Of a stretch of DNA of 64,000 nucleotides, positions 52,378 to 62,221 are shown one piece after another. The notes beneath the pieces were generated by a model, which ran no database searches, was not told where the DNA came from, and saw nothing but the letters and a program-made list of their open reading frames with translations. This DNA is from Methanomethylovorans hollandica DSM 15978 (GTDB lineage: Archaea; Halobacteriota; Methanosarcinia; Methanosarcinales; Methanosarcinaceae): positions 1,446,011 through 1,510,010 of the forward strand of contig NC_019977.1 in assembly GCF_000328665.1 (NCBI RefSeq). The letters run 5' to 3'. Position numbers and translations under genes: made by a program. Each line of letters starts with the position of its first letter. The stretch's first letter is position 1.

Positions 52378-52987
52378 TCTCATAGGAGAGATAGTTTTTG
52401 TCCTTATTATCACTTCGATCATACTTACCGGGCTCGCCCTTCTGGTCAGCCGGATGAGCCTTAGCAGGAATGTCTGGCTCGCAGGTTCGTTTGCCGGAAT
52501 CCTTGATTTCTTTTATCTGCCCATCAAGTACTTTTTCTATAAGTTCTCTGATCCCAGGATACTCGATAAATGGATGGTCTCCCTGAAGAACATAGCTCAC
52601 AGGAACGATTTCAAAAGAACGCAGAACCGTATCATCCTGGCACCTCATTGTATGCGTGCCATGGATTGTCCTGCGCATTCCACGGAGAATGGTATACAAT
52701 GTATATCATGCGGAAAATGTGTTTTTGACAGACTTGGCAGAGACGCACAAAAATATGGGTACAGGTTGTTTATAATCACAGGTTCTTCCTTTGTCAAGCA
52801 TGTCCTGAAGGACCATAAGATCGATGGTGCTTTGCTTATTGCATGTGACTATGAACTGAATAAAGTGATGATGGCCCTTAAAGGCACAAGGATAACAACC
52901 TATGGTGTCCCTATGCTCAGTGATGGATGTTATGATACACAGGTAGACTACAATGACATTATCCAGGCCTTTGAGGAGTTCAGTTGA
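52370..52987 (+). CDS. DUF116 membrane-associated protein, copy 2
   Basis: 205 residues with the same plan: N-terminal helix, LAPHCMRAMDCPAHSTENGI, QCISCGKCVFDRL, LLIACDYELNKVM, MLSDGCYDTQVD. It starts at GTG, inside the last codons of copy 1. The pair probably works together as a heterodimer. The substrate is unknown. Confidence 0.87.
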   Translation: MYSLIGEIVFVLIITSIILTGLALLVSRMSLSRNVWLAGSFAGILDFFYLPIKYFFYKFSDPRILDKWMVSLKNIAHRNDFKRTQNRIILAPHCMRAMDCPAHSTENGIQCISCGKCVFDRLGRDAQKYGYRLFIITGSSFVKHVLKDHKIDGALLIACDYELNKVMMALKGTRITTYGVPMLSDGCYDTQVDYNDIIQAFEEFS

Positions 52988-53157
52988 TCTGCTCCTGATG
53001 CATTATTATGCACAAGGTAATTTCTGGTTGATCTTACACTGATAAACCATCCTAACCGGAGATTATCGGAATAAAATGGTGACTGAGATACGTTAATGTC
53101 GGCTGAAGATATGATTGAAGATGATCATATATCCTGTAATTGTCAGGAGGTTATTTT

Positions 53158-55986
53158 ATGAAAAGAATATACAAATATTATCCGGAAGATTTCGGAGAAT
53201 TAACTGTTAAAGTTATACACATGGATCTTCTTTTTGATGTGTTCGATGATCATACGAAGGTCACCTCTTATCTCAAATTAAAAACCCTGGACCATCCTGT
53301 CGATCAGCTTGAACTCAATTGCAGAAAACTGGAGCTCTTGTCCGTAAGCTGCAGGGAATATGATATTGATCATGAGTACAGGCAGGAAGAAGCTACCCTG
53401 TTAATAAGGTTCTTGAAGACAGTACCTGCGAACACAGAGCTCGTCATTGATACCCAGACCATCTGCAGACCTACTAAAAACATACTGGAAGGTCTCTACT
53501 ATGATGAAACACCCGCAGGAGCTCCACCACAACAGATCACTCAATGTCAGCAATGGGGATTTCAGAGGATAGTACCATGCATAGATGATATGGAAGCAAA
53601 ATGCACTTACACTACGACCATCATTGCGGATGAGAGATATACCAATCTCATTACCAATGGTGATATCAAAGAAACAAGGCATTCTGTAGGAAATGGGAGG
53701 GACAGGATAGTCTATGACAATTCGGTCACACCGATGGCACCGTATCTCTTTTTCCTGGGCGTGGGCACCTATGACACTTTCAGGAGAGAATTTGAGTACC
53801 CGGATGGACACACCTTTGAACTGGAACTGCTGGTGCCTCCCGGTTCTGATCCCCTGACAGCCCGCAGAGCTCTTGATGTGCTTTATGATTCTATAATGTG
53901 GGTGCATCTTTTTACCGGCAGCCCTGAGCAATACTCACAGTTTGAAAAACGCAAAGATATCATGGCTATGGCCAGGAAAAGGGACCAGCTTAAAGACGGG
54001 AATGGTGCCAGTGAACAGATCGCAAAGGTAAGAGACGATCTTAAAAAGGCAGTGCAGTCGATAAATACCGGATACATGTACACAGGTACTGTTTATAGAG
54101 AGATCGGCATGCAGAATTCCAATTTCGGTGGTATGGAAAATGTTGGAAACACTACCATTACCACAAATCGCATAATGCCCTTCCCTCAGATGACAGACAG
54201 TGCTTTTGAGTATATGATGAGGGTCAAGGTCCATGAGTTCTATCACAACCTGAACGGTTCGGAGGTGACCGGGAAAAGTCCTTTTGAACTATGGCTTAAC
54301 GAGGCAGTTACCGTCCATATAGAAAGAGGATACCATGCATATCATTTTGGGGAAACCTATAGCCGTCTTCAGGAAGTACTGGAATTCCTGGCTCCCGGTT
54401 CAGGAACTTTTGCCCTTGACATGGGAGCAGCCTCTATGCCCATCATTCCTCAGGGGTTTAATGACCCTGATGACCTTATCACCTCAGTGACTTATGTCAA
54501 AGCCCCGGAATTTGTACGCATGGTAGAGACCCTGATGGGCAAAGAAAATTTTGTTAAGGCTCTGAATGTCTATTATTCCAGGTATAAGCACTCAAATGCT
54601 TCAAGTCAGAACTGGATCGAAGTGATGGAAGAGGTCTCTGGCCAGGAATTCAAAGACATGGCAAAGACCTGGCTGGAACAGATACATTTCCCGATGGTCC
54701 ATCTAAATACTTTCTACAATGAAAATGCAAGGACCTTTACATTATTGTTCGAACAGGAAGTTTTGCAAAAAGGGACATTCTGGGAATTCCCTGTAAGTGT
54801 AGCCCTTGTAGACAATGAAGGGAACGATCTTGCCGAAGTTATAGAGCGGATGAAGGGCATGGAGAAAAAGATAGTGATCACTGATGTGGAGAGACCTGCC
54901 TTTTTGTCCCTTAATCGGGGATACTCTTTCTTTGGTAAAGTGGCTTATGGTGTGGATTATGATGAACTGGTCCTGCAGATAAGAAAAGACAAAGATCTGA
55001 TAAACCGGTTCATTGCATTCCACAAGATTGTGGATATGGAAAAAATGGCATTGATAGAGGACACCGTGCGTCTTCCCTCGCAAGAGTTCACAGACCTTTA
55101 TCACGAACTGATCCGGGACTCAGACCTGATGACGCAAGCTGGGGCTCAGTTCCTGACGATCTTTGAATCCGTCGAGGATGAACGGCTGGCACACAGATAT
55201 CAGTTGTTATATGAGATCAAGCAAAAGATCATGAAAGCAATAGCAAGCAGACATGAAGAGTCCTTAGTCTCACTCTATCGGTCTTACAATGCAGCAGGAT
55301 ACAAAGACCAGGATTATATAGATGAACAGGTCAGTGCGATCAAGGAACGACAGTTAAAGAACATATGCCTCTCTGTGCTGTCGACCCTCGATACTCCTGC
55401 AGTACAGTATATTATTAAGGAACAGTTCGAAACAGCCAAAAACGCCACGGATAAATTAAGTGCTTTCAGTCATTATCTTAATAGTTCGGCATCTGACAGG
55501 ATCCAGCTTATGGAGGCTTTCCGCAAAGAAGCAGAAAAACACCCTGTAAGCTGGGAAGCTTTCCTGAAAGTAATAGGAAGTAATAACAGTGATGATGTAT
55601 TCGATCTGATAAGACAGGTTAAGCGATGCGAGGCTTTCAGGCTAGAACAGGCAAATGACCAGAGAGCTCTTTACGGCAGTTTCGCATTTAACAGGAAGAA
55701 ATCTCTGCAAACTGAGAAGGGAAGAGAATTGCTCGAAGAGATAGTCCTCGAGCTTGCAGAGGTCAATGAGTATAATACCGTAAATATACTCAATGTGCTT
55801 GCCAATATTGATAAGATGGAAGAGGAATATCATGCCCCTCTGGTGGGAATGATGGTCATTTTCCTGGAAAAGCTCAATGAGGATCGTACTCCAAGCGTAT
55901 ATAACAGGATCAGGAAAATCCTGCTCAATACTCCGAAGGCTGTGGAAAGATACGAAGCTCTCCACGGAAAAATTGATCTGGGTTAA
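53158..55986 (+). CDS. M1-family metallopeptidase (aminopeptidase N-like)
   Basis: About 942 residues, typical for the family. The GXMEN exopeptidase motif is FGGMENVGN (about residue 322), the zinc site is HEFYH (about 359) with the third ligand in LNEAVT 18 residues on. The N-terminal beta domain and the helical C-terminal domain are both full length. No signal peptide, so it acts in the cytoplasm on N-termini of peptides. GGAGG lies eight bases before the ATG at 53158; the earlier methionine at 53140 is not preferred. Confidence 0.93.
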   Translation: MKRIYKYYPEDFGELTVKVIHMDLLFDVFDDHTKVTSYLKLKTLDHPVDQLELNCRKLELLSVSCREYDIDHEYRQEEATLLIRFLKTVPANTELVIDTQTICRPTKNILEGLYYDETPAGAPPQQITQCQQWGFQRIVPCIDDMEAKCTYTTTIIADERYTNLITNGDIKETRHSVGNGRDRIVYDNSVTPMAPYLFFLGVGTYDTFRREFEYPDGHTFELELLVPPGSDPLTARRALDVLYDSIMWVHLFTGSPEQYSQFEKRKDIMAMARKRDQLKDGNGASEQIAKVRDDLKKAVQSINTGYMYTGTVYREIGMQNSNFGGMENVGNTTITTNRIMPFPQMTDSAFEYMMRVKVHEFYHNLNGSEVTGKSPFELWLNEAVTVHIERGYHAYHFGETYSRLQEVLEFLAPGSGTFALDMGAASMPIIPQGFNDPDDLITSVTYVKAPEFVRMVETLMGKENFVKALNVYYSRYKHSNASSQNWIEVMEEVSGQEFKDMAKTWLEQIHFPMVHLNTFYNENARTFTLLFEQEVLQKGTFWEFPVSVALVDNEGNDLAEVIERMKGMEKKIVITDVERPAFLSLNRGYSFFGKVAYGVDYDELVLQIRKDKDLINRFIAFHKIVDMEKMALIEDTVRLPSQEFTDLYHELIRDSDLMTQAGAQFLTIFESVEDERLAHRYQLLYEIKQKIMKAIASRHEESLVSLYRSYNAAGYKDQDYIDEQVSAIKERQLKNICLSVLSTLDTPAVQYIIKEQFETAKNATDKLSAFSHYLNSSASDRIQLMEAFRKEAEKHPVSWEAFLKVIGSNNSDDVFDLIRQVKRCEAFRLEQANDQRALYGSFAFNRKKSLQTEKGRELLEEIVLELAEVNEYNTVNILNVLANIDKMEEEYHAPLVGMMVIFLEKLNEDRTPSVYNRIRKILLNTPKAVERYEALHGKIDLG

Positions 55987-56146
55987 AACCTGCGACCTTC
56001 AAGTCAAAGCCTGAAAACAAAAAGTAATGGCAGAGCTCTCATTTTTTAATGAAACCTGGCAACTATGGTACTATGTAGATATATAAAGGTGGAACCTCTT
56101 GAATGAGCTCACACCTTTTTAAATAGATAGTGAGATATTATTTGAC

Positions 56147-57025
56147 ATGGATAAGGATCTGGATATGGTGCAAGATCTGGATATAATAAAAGGTCTGAAC
56201 ATTCGTATAATGAACCGGGAAGAGGTACAGTTTGCAATTGAGATGGCAGCTTCCGAAGGCTGGAATACCGGAATCTATGACGGAGACCTTTTTTATGAAG
56301 CTGATAATAACGGTTTTTTCATAGCAGAGTTTGAAGGCAAGCCAGTAGGCTGTGCATCTGCTGTTGCATATGATGACAAGTTTGGTTTTTTTGGGCTTTA
56401 TGTGGTCAAACCTGAATTTCAGAATAAAGGTATAGGAATGAAGCTAACCGAAAAATGCATGGAATATTTGGGAGACAGAAATATCGGACTTGATGGCGTT
56501 GCAGAGAATGAAGAGAAATACCAGCTAGTCATGAAATTCAGATCTTCTTACAGCAACCTGCGTTTTGAAGGCAGGGGCGGAGGACAAATCCCGGATGGGC
56601 TGGTAAAGCTTTCAGAAGTCCCATTTGAAAAGCTCCTTGAATATGACAGGAGAATGTTTCCTGCTCCACGTTCCGGTTTTTTGAAATTATGGATAGATCA
56701 GCCGGATTCTTATGCCTGCGCAGTCCTTGAAGACGGTGAGCTCAAAGGATATGGTGTGATCAGAAAATGCTGGAAAGGTTATAAAGTCGGCCCTCTTTTT
56801 GCGGATGATAAGGATATAGCAAAAAAAATATTCAAAGCGCTTAGAGCTTCGGCTCCAAAAGAGAACATTTATCTTGACGTGCCGCAGCCCAACAGAGCAG
56901 CAATGGAAATAGCTAAGAAATATAACATGACCGTGATGTTTAAGACTATACGTATGTACAGTCAGAAAGAGCCTGATATAGAGCTTGATAAGGTGTATGG
57001 AGTTACGAGTTTCGAACTTGGGTAA
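56147..57025 (+). CDS. GNAT-family acetyltransferase with two domains
   Basis: 292 residues. The N-terminal GNAT domain (about 17-140) has the acetyl-CoA pyrophosphate-binding loop FQNKGIGMKLTEKC (Q/RxxGxG/A). The C-terminal domain (about 155-285), with GYGVIRKCWKGYKVGPLFAD, is a second GNAT-like fold found in YitH-type proteins. The N-terminal leader DKDLDMVQDLDIIKGL is repetitive. The substrate is unknown. It stands alone with a T-rich spacer on either side. Confidence 0.88.
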   Translation: MDKDLDMVQDLDIIKGLNIRIMNREEVQFAIEMAASEGWNTGIYDGDLFYEADNNGFFIAEFEGKPVGCASAVAYDDKFGFFGLYVVKPEFQNKGIGMKLTEKCMEYLGDRNIGLDGVAENEEKYQLVMKFRSSYSNLRFEGRGGGQIPDGLVKLSEVPFEKLLEYDRRMFPAPRSGFLKLWIDQPDSYACAVLEDGELKGYGVIRKCWKGYKVGPLFADDKDIAKKIFKALRASAPKENIYLDVPQPNRAAMEIAKKYNMTVMFKTIRMYSQKEPDIELDKVYGVTSFELG

Positions 57026-57263
57026 CAGAATAAAAAAAAGAATGAACAGGCAGGTAGGTTGTGACTGCTGGGATCATTTCCCTGTGTCCTTTTCATCTTA
57101 TTCCACACTCTCTGATCCTTTTTTGTAGTGTGTTTTATCGATTCTTACTTTTACTTGTATCATCGGTGCATCATCAAAAATACAGGAATTAAAATCAAAG
57201 GGAAAGGTTTATGCTTTTTATCGATAATCTTGTCTATCATAATAGACAAAAGGAGTATTCTAA
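57026..57263 (+). promoter_or_regulatory. Promoter region of the cytochrome b5-like gene
   Basis: GGTTTATGCTTTTTATCG (57207-57224) is a TATA-like stretch 40-55 bases before the ATG. AAAAGGAG at 57247-57254 is a strong ribosome site. A palindrome-like TCTATCATAATAGACA (57231-57246) lies between them and could be an operator. Confidence 0.5.
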
Positions 57264-57500
57264 ATGCAAGAGTTCACACTTGAAGAAGTTGCACGCTACA
57301 ATGGAAAAAACGGTGAAAAAGCCTATGTCGTATATAATGACAAGGTTTATGACGTTACTGAAAGTGGTTTCTGGTCAGAGGGAGAGCACATGGGACTGCA
57401 TGAATCCGGGAACGATCTGACAAATGAGCTTGAAGCTGAAGCTCCACATGAAACCTCTGCCTTGGATGCATATCCTGTTGTGGGTACAATAAAAAAATGA
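57264..57500 (+). CDS. Cytochrome b5-like heme-binding protein
   Basis: 78 residues with no membrane helix. The fold is seen as FTLEEVARYNGKNGEKAYVV, YNDKVYDVTESGFW, HMGLHESGNDLT, APHETSALDAYPVVG. The usual HPGG motif is replaced by HMGLH, with a second His in APHE as possible axial ligand, as in the small archaeal b5 proteins. It could shuttle electrons. In a methanogen with cytochromes this is plausible but unproven. Confidence 0.8.
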   Translation: MQEFTLEEVARYNGKNGEKAYVVYNDKVYDVTESGFWSEGEHMGLHESGNDLTNELEAEAPHETSALDAYPVVGTIKK

Positions 57501-57632
57501 ATTAATATTTTTTAATATCTTTTACAGCGTCAGATCTCTTAGTGTTATCAAAGGGGTTTTACGCTGTTAACATGTGGAAATCTATATATAAATACCCGGT
57601 GGATATAACGTCATTCTGATAGGGGGACCTAC
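57501..57632 (+). promoter_or_regulatory. Promoter of the sufCB operon
   Basis: AATCTATATATAAATACCC at 57579-57597 is a classical TATA box, followed by GGTGGATATAAC and a GGGGACCT ribosome region just before the ATG 57633. The leader is short. Confidence 0.6.
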
Positions 57633-58379
57633 ATGCTGGAGATACAGAACCTTTCCGTAGAAATTGGAGGCCGTAGGATACTAAATGGTATTAATCTCAA
57701 TGTTGAGAACGGCTTTAAAAATGTACTCTTTGGGCCGAACGGTGCGGGCAAATCAGCATTGCTGATGACCCTGATGGGATTCTCAGGTTACAAAGTGGTG
57801 GAAGGAAAGATCATATTCAAAGGTGAGGACATCACAAATATGTCCGTGTACGAACGGGCACAGATGGGACTTGGGATAATGGCCCAGAGACCGCCTAATA
57901 TGAGCGGGGTGAAACTGCGTAGTCTTTTAGGTGTAATATCTAAAAGTGACAGTAAATATGATGAGCTTGCTGAAACACTGGACATGGTGCGTTTCCTTGA
58001 CAGGGACATAAATGTAGGTTTCTCAGGCGGGGAGATCAAGAGATCTGAACTTTTGCAGCTTTCAGTGCAGAACCCTGACATGGTGTTGCTTGATGAGCCA
58101 GAATCCGGTGTAGACCTTGTTAGTATCGCGCAACTTGGTATTACTATCAAGGAACTTCTGGGCGGTAAAGGTAAATGCGCAGGAGAAAGATGTAAACATG
58201 GCAAATCAGCTCTTATCATCACGCATACCGGACAAGTACTGGACTATGTGGAAGCAGATAGAGGGTTTATATTGTGCAATGGCAAAGTGATGTGTTCCGG
58301 TAACCCGTACGAGATGCTGGAGGATATTAAGTCACAGGGATATGAGGAGTGTATCAAATGCAAGATGAACTATCTCTGA
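57633..58379 (+). CDS. sufC: Fe-S assembly ABC ATPase SufC
   Basis: 248 residues. Walker A is [11 protein letters not shown], the ABC signature [11 protein letters not shown], Walker [13 protein letters not shown] and the His loop ITHTG. SufC drives conformational changes of the SufBD scaffold in iron-sulfur cluster assembly in the cytoplasm. An insert with cysteines ([25 protein letters not shown]) is typical of the archaeal form. It overlaps sufB. Confidence 0.93.
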   Translation: MLEIQNLSVEIGGRRILNGINLNVENGFKNVLFGPNGAGKSALLMTLMGFSGYKVVEGKIIFKGEDITNMSVYERAQMGLGIMAQRPPNMSGVKLRSLLGVISKSDSKYDELAETLDMVRFLDRDINVGFSGGEIKRSELLQLSVQNPDMVLLDEPESGVDLVSIAQLGITIKELLGGKGKCAGERCKHGKSALIITHTGQVLDYVEADRGFILCNGKVMCSGNPYEMLEDIKSQGYEECIKCKMNYL

Positions 58380-59581
58380 AGAAAAAGGCGGAAGATGCTC
58401 TTAAGAAAAGCGCTGCCTATGGAGAGGATTTAAACCTTGATGATTATGCGATAGCCAGCAAAGAGGCAGAGGTTACGGAAAATCTGATGAGCCTGAGTGC
58501 TGACGATCAGAAAACACTTCTAAATGTGGGAGTTGTACCTAGTGAAGAGAATCGCAGCGGTACTTTCATCATGCTTAACAATGCAGTTTCTCATACATCT
58601 GTCAAACACGAAGATGTAGTGGAACTCATGTCCCTCAGGGAAGCGATGCAGAAATATGACTGGGTGAAGGATTATTCCTGGAAGCTTGTAAAACCTGATG
58701 CAGACAAATATACTGCGATGACCTACCTGCAGAATGCAGATGGCTATTTTATTCGTGCTCCCGCAGGAAAGAAATCCAAAATGCCTGTGCAGACATGCCT
58801 GCTGATCGGGTCCAAAGAGGTTTCACAAACAGTACATAATATAATAGTTGTCGAGGAAGGTGCACAGCTTGATGTAATTACAGGATGTTCCACCAAAACG
58901 GGCGTGGAAAAAGGATTACATCTCGGAATTTCAGAAATGTACGTGAAAAAGGGAGCCACTTTAAACTTTACCATGATACACAACTGGGCTGAACAGATCG
59001 GTGTCAGGCCCCGTACTGTGGTCCATGTTGAAGAAGGCGGAACCTACATCAACAATTATATTACCCTGAAACCAGTGAAATCTATTCAGATGTATCCGAC
59101 AATCCGGCTTGAAGGAAAAGGCGCATTTACAAGGCTGAACAGCATAGGAGTAGCTCATCCCGGATCTGAGCTGGATTTGGGAAGCAGAGTAATATTCGAT
59201 GCTCCGGATACAAAAGCAGAAATAATCTCGAGGACCATTACCACCGGTGGAAAGGTCATTGCAAGAGGTGAGATGATAGGTAATGCTTCTGGAGCAAAAG
59301 GTCATCTGGAATGCCATGGTCTTGTGATCTCCGCAGGTACTCAGAGAGCTATCCCTATCCTGGAAGCAAATGTTGAGGACATAGAGCTCTCCCACGAAGC
59401 TGCTGTTGGCAGGATCGCCAGGGAACAAATAGAATACCTTATGGCTCGTGGTCTTACTGAGGATGAAGCTGTTGGAATGATCGTCAGAGGATTCCTTGAT
59501 GTGGGGATTCAGGGCATACCTGATGAGCTCAAGGCAAGTATCGATGAGACCATTGCCAAGATCGGTGAAAAAGCCATCTGA
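58358..59581 (+). CDS. sufB: Fe-S cluster assembly scaffold SufB/SufD
   Basis: 407 residues from the ATG at 58358 (GAGGAG ribosome site eight bases upstream). The beta-helix core (VEEGAQLDVITGCSTK, EEGGTYINNYITLK, HLECHGLVISAGTQ) and the family end ARGLTEDEAVGMIVRGFLDV are present. In archaea a minimal SufBC pair is the iron-sulfur scaffold. The start is inside the end of sufC, so the two are translationally coupled. Confidence 0.93.
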   Translation: MQDELSLKKKAEDALKKSAAYGEDLNLDDYAIASKEAEVTENLMSLSADDQKTLLNVGVVPSEENRSGTFIMLNNAVSHTSVKHEDVVELMSLREAMQKYDWVKDYSWKLVKPDADKYTAMTYLQNADGYFIRAPAGKKSKMPVQTCLLIGSKEVSQTVHNIIVVEEGAQLDVITGCSTKTGVEKGLHLGISEMYVKKGATLNFTMIHNWAEQIGVRPRTVVHVEEGGTYINNYITLKPVKSIQMYPTIRLEGKGAFTRLNSIGVAHPGSELDLGSRVIFDAPDTKAEIISRTITTGGKVIARGEMIGNASGAKGHLECHGLVISAGTQRAIPILEANVEDIELSHEAAVGRIAREQIEYLMARGLTEDEAVGMIVRGFLDVGIQGIPDELKASIDETIAKIGEKAI

Positions 59582-59708
59582 TACGAGTACTTTTATGGAT
59601 GCGGTGTATGCTAAATGCCGCCTCCTTCTTTACAAATGCTGTTAACATAAATCTTAAGTAAAGGTTTTTATCATCAGATGTCATTAAATAAAGCCGAGAG
59701 GATAATAA

Positions 59709-60575
59709 ATGGATAAAAAGAGTGCTATTGGTATTTTTCTCGTAGTGATCATGCTGGGATCCATTCTTCCCCTGTTCTTTAGCGGTTCATCGAATAATAA
59801 CAATAATCAAACAAATTCACCCAGTGAAGCTCCTGGTATAGACACAATTCCTGGTAACAAGGTAAGTCATCAGCTCGATTCCATCGCAGACGGATTGGCA
59901 ATGAGCCCTGAAAACATAACATCCGCTCAATATGTGGACTACGCAAAGATGCACCAGAGCCAGCTTAAGATCTTCGTGCCTAATGAAACCGAATTGTCAA
60001 CTCTGTATAACGTAAGGCTTACAAAAGAGTTCATTGCCGTCGACTCTAATGTACCGAATGGAACTGATATTGCTTTGAGAATGCATGAAATAGAGCCAAA
60101 GGTAGTTAATTTCCAATATATAGCTTCGAAAGAGCCGTATAAAGGATACTACTTACTGTCAAGAAGTGAAGAATATTACAATGTCGTAGGATCACCTATG
60201 TTATTTGGCAGTAAAGAAAGTATTGAAAATGCAATAGATGTAATTTCCGGGGATGCTTCAGGATCACATTATTTCGATCGCTTGCTCGGTTATACTGAAC
60301 CAGGAGCGGAATATCAGGTGCTCAGTTCTGATAATGAGCTGGTAGCTGATCAGTATTACTTAGAGTTCAAGGCTCTGGAAGAAGGGGGATATGCAAGGAC
60401 ATCTCTTTTTATGAACCTGAACGAAAGTGTACTTAGTGATATCAACTCTCTCGCGCAGAACAGTTCCACGCGTGGACTTGAATATAATATAACAAACAAT
60501 AATGACATCACGAAAGTTATCGTGAAAACCAACGAATCTAACTTTTTCAACCTTGCATTGGAGCCATCTGCATAA
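59709..60575 (+). CDS. Membrane-anchored extracytoplasmic protein of unknown function
   Basis: 288 residues. One N-terminal helix (IGIFLVVIMLGSILPLFFSG) is followed by an Asn-rich linker and an all alpha/beta extracellular region. No named family recognised; similar proteins appear to be common in methanogens near ribosomal genes, but I cannot confirm. Starts 7 bases after GAGGATAATAA. Confidence 0.7.
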   Translation: MDKKSAIGIFLVVIMLGSILPLFFSGSSNNNNNQTNSPSEAPGIDTIPGNKVSHQLDSIADGLAMSPENITSAQYVDYAKMHQSQLKIFVPNETELSTLYNVRLTKEFIAVDSNVPNGTDIALRMHEIEPKVVNFQYIASKEPYKGYYLLSRSEEYYNVVGSPMLFGSKESIENAIDVISGDASGSHYFDRLLGYTEPGAEYQVLSSDNELVADQYYLEFKALEEGGYARTSLFMNLNESVLSDINSLAQNSSTRGLEYNITNNNDITKVIVKTNESNFFNLALEPSA

Positions 60576-60851
60576 GGCTCCTGTTTTCTTTCTTCAACGG
60601 AAAGACTTTTGTTCTAAAAAGACCTTCTGCGCAGGCTACGTTAGCATTTTGCCGTAAGGTATATAAATAAATGCAGCGATTGATAGCCAGCGCTTGATGT
60701 AAGTTGTGATGTAATTTACTTTATGTAGCAATCGACACAGGCAGTTGATAATCATTAAGCCAGACATATACTTCGGTAAGTATGATTCCGGAGCTACAAT
60801 GAATGATGAAAGGCCTTTAATGAATTCATGGTCTTGAAGGAGATAAATAAT
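60576..60851 (+). promoter_or_regulatory. Promoter and long leader of the ribosomal operon
   Basis: CGTAAGGTATATAAATAAATG at 60652-60672 contains a strong TATA box; transcription would begin near 60690, giving a leader of about 160 bases. Within it a hairpin ATACTT/AAGTAT with loop CGGT lies at 60771-60786, and an ATGAAT...ATTCAT stem enclosing ATGATGA and AATGA words lies at 60802-60832. L7Ae proteins are known to bind kink-turns in their own leaders; this pair is only a weak match. GGAG precedes the ATG. Confidence 0.5.
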
Positions 60852-61208
60852 ATGGCAAAAAAATTCGATATTCCAGCAGAGCTCTCTGATAAAGCCCTCG
60901 AGAGCGTTGAACTCGCAAGAGATACCGGTAAACTCAAAAAAGGTACCAACGAAGTCACAAAAGCAATTGAAAGAGGAATTGTTAAACTCGCTGTTATTGC
61001 TGAAGACATTCAGCCTGAAGAGATCATTGCCCACATTCCTGTACTGTGTGAAGAAAAGAACGCCCCCTATATATTTGTAAAGCAGCAGAAGGAGCTTGGA
61101 GCTGCCTGTGGCATTGGTGTCAACTGTGCAGCAGTGGCTATAGTAGATGCCGGAAAGGGTGCAGAACTTATCGAAGATATCGTTGAGAAGGTTAATGCCC
61201 TGAAATAA
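60852..61208 (+). CDS. rpl7ae: Ribosomal protein L7Ae
   Basis: 118 residues from the ATG at 60852 (GGAG ribosome site, then [11 protein letters not shown]). The kink-turn-binding core is conserved: [56 protein letters not shown]. In archaea it serves in the ribosome, box C/D and H/ACA RNPs and RNase P. First of a five-gene translation cluster. Confidence 0.97.
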   Translation: MAKKFDIPAELSDKALESVELARDTGKLKKGTNEVTKAIERGIVKLAVIAEDIQPEEIIAHIPVLCEEKNAPYIFVKQQKELGAACGIGVNCAAVAIVDAGKGAELIEDIVEKVNALK

Positions 61209-61228
61209 ATCCTTTGGAGGTATAGGCA

Positions 61229-61444
61229 ATGGCAGATGATGATACAGGATATGCGGCAGAGGTCATCGATGTTATCGGAAATACCGGTATGCATGGTGAG
61301 GCCAGCCAGATCCAGTGCAGGGTTCTGGAAGGCCGTGACAAGGGCCGTATTATTACCCGCAACAGTGTCGGGCCCGTAAGGATAGGGGATGTCTTCATGC
61401 TCATGGAGACCTCAAGAGAAGCAAAGAAGCTCACTACAAGGTGA
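61229..61444 (+). CDS. rps28e: Ribosomal protein S28e
   Basis: 71 residues, normal length. [39 protein letters not shown] and [16 protein letters not shown] are the family signature. Follows L7Ae by 20 bases and precedes L24e by five. Confidence 0.97.
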   Translation: MADDDTGYAAEVIDVIGNTGMHGEASQIQCRVLEGRDKGRIITRNSVGPVRIGDVFMLMETSREAKKLTTR

Positions 61445-61449
61445 TATGA

Positions 61450-61638
61450 ATGGAACAGAGAAAATGTTCTTTCTGCGGTGAGTTGCTCGAGCCAGGTACA
61501 GGGAAATTGTTCGCAAAGAAAGATGGATCCACATTTTATTTCTGTTCATCCAAGTGCGAGAGCAACTTCATGCTTGGAAGGCTACCGAGGCGTACTACCT
61601 GGACAGAGCAGGGTAGAGCCTACCTCAAGAAAGCCTGA
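61450..61638 (+). CDS. rpl24e: Ribosomal protein L24e
   Basis: 62 residues with a zinc finger [16 protein letters not shown]...FYFCSSKC (four cysteines), then [18 protein letters not shown]. Normal length. Between S28e and ndk in the canonical archaeal order. Confidence 0.97.
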   Translation: MEQRKCSFCGELLEPGTGKLFAKKDGSTFYFCSSKCESNFMLGRLPRRTTWTEQGRAYLKKA

Positions 61639-61650
61639 GTTGGTGTCAAA

Positions 61651-62100
61651 ATGGAACAGACTTATGTGATGATAAAGCCGGACGCTGTACAAAGAGGGCT
61701 AATAGGCGAGATCATTTCAAGGATAGAGAGAAAAGGGCTTAAGATAGCAGCCATGCGCATGAACGTTATGGATAAAAACAGTGCAAAGGCACATTATAAG
61801 GAGCATTCTGAAAGGCCTTTTTTCACTTCCCTTATAGAATATGTTATTTCCGGACCATCCGTATCCATGGTAGTTGAAGGTAACAACTCCATTGTGATCA
61901 TGAGAGCCATAAATGGTGCCACTAATCCGGTGAATGCGTTGCCTGGCACCATACGTGGTGACCTTGCTGTAGAGACCGGAAGGAACATAGTACATGCTTC
62001 TGATTCACCCGAGGCTGCAAAGCGTGAGATCTCCATTCACTTCAAGGATGATGAGATCACGGGATATAAGAAGATAGATGAGGCGTGGCTGTACGAGTAA
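61651..62100 (+). CDS. ndk: Nucleoside diphosphate kinase
   Basis: 149 residues. Catalytic motif NIVHASDSPEAA with His115 or so as the phosphate carrier, preceded by TYVMIKPDAVQRGLIGE and GATNPVNALPGTIRGD. It transfers phosphate between nucleoside triphosphates and diphosphates. Standard place after rpl24e. Confidence 0.97.
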   Translation: MEQTYVMIKPDAVQRGLIGEIISRIERKGLKIAAMRMNVMDKNSAKAHYKEHSERPFFTSLIEYVISGPSVSMVVEGNNSIVIMRAINGATNPVNALPGTIRGDLAVETGRNIVHASDSPEAAKREISIHFKDDEITGYKKIDEAWLYE

Positions 62101-62221
62101 AGGGATTAGGCAGGTGTTCACCATTCCTGGTCCTCTTGGTCCATTTTAGTACCGGGCATGGAGCAACTCATCCCTTATGTTTTTACATATCTCAAAGAAA
62201 GAGTAATAGAAGGGTTTTCTC

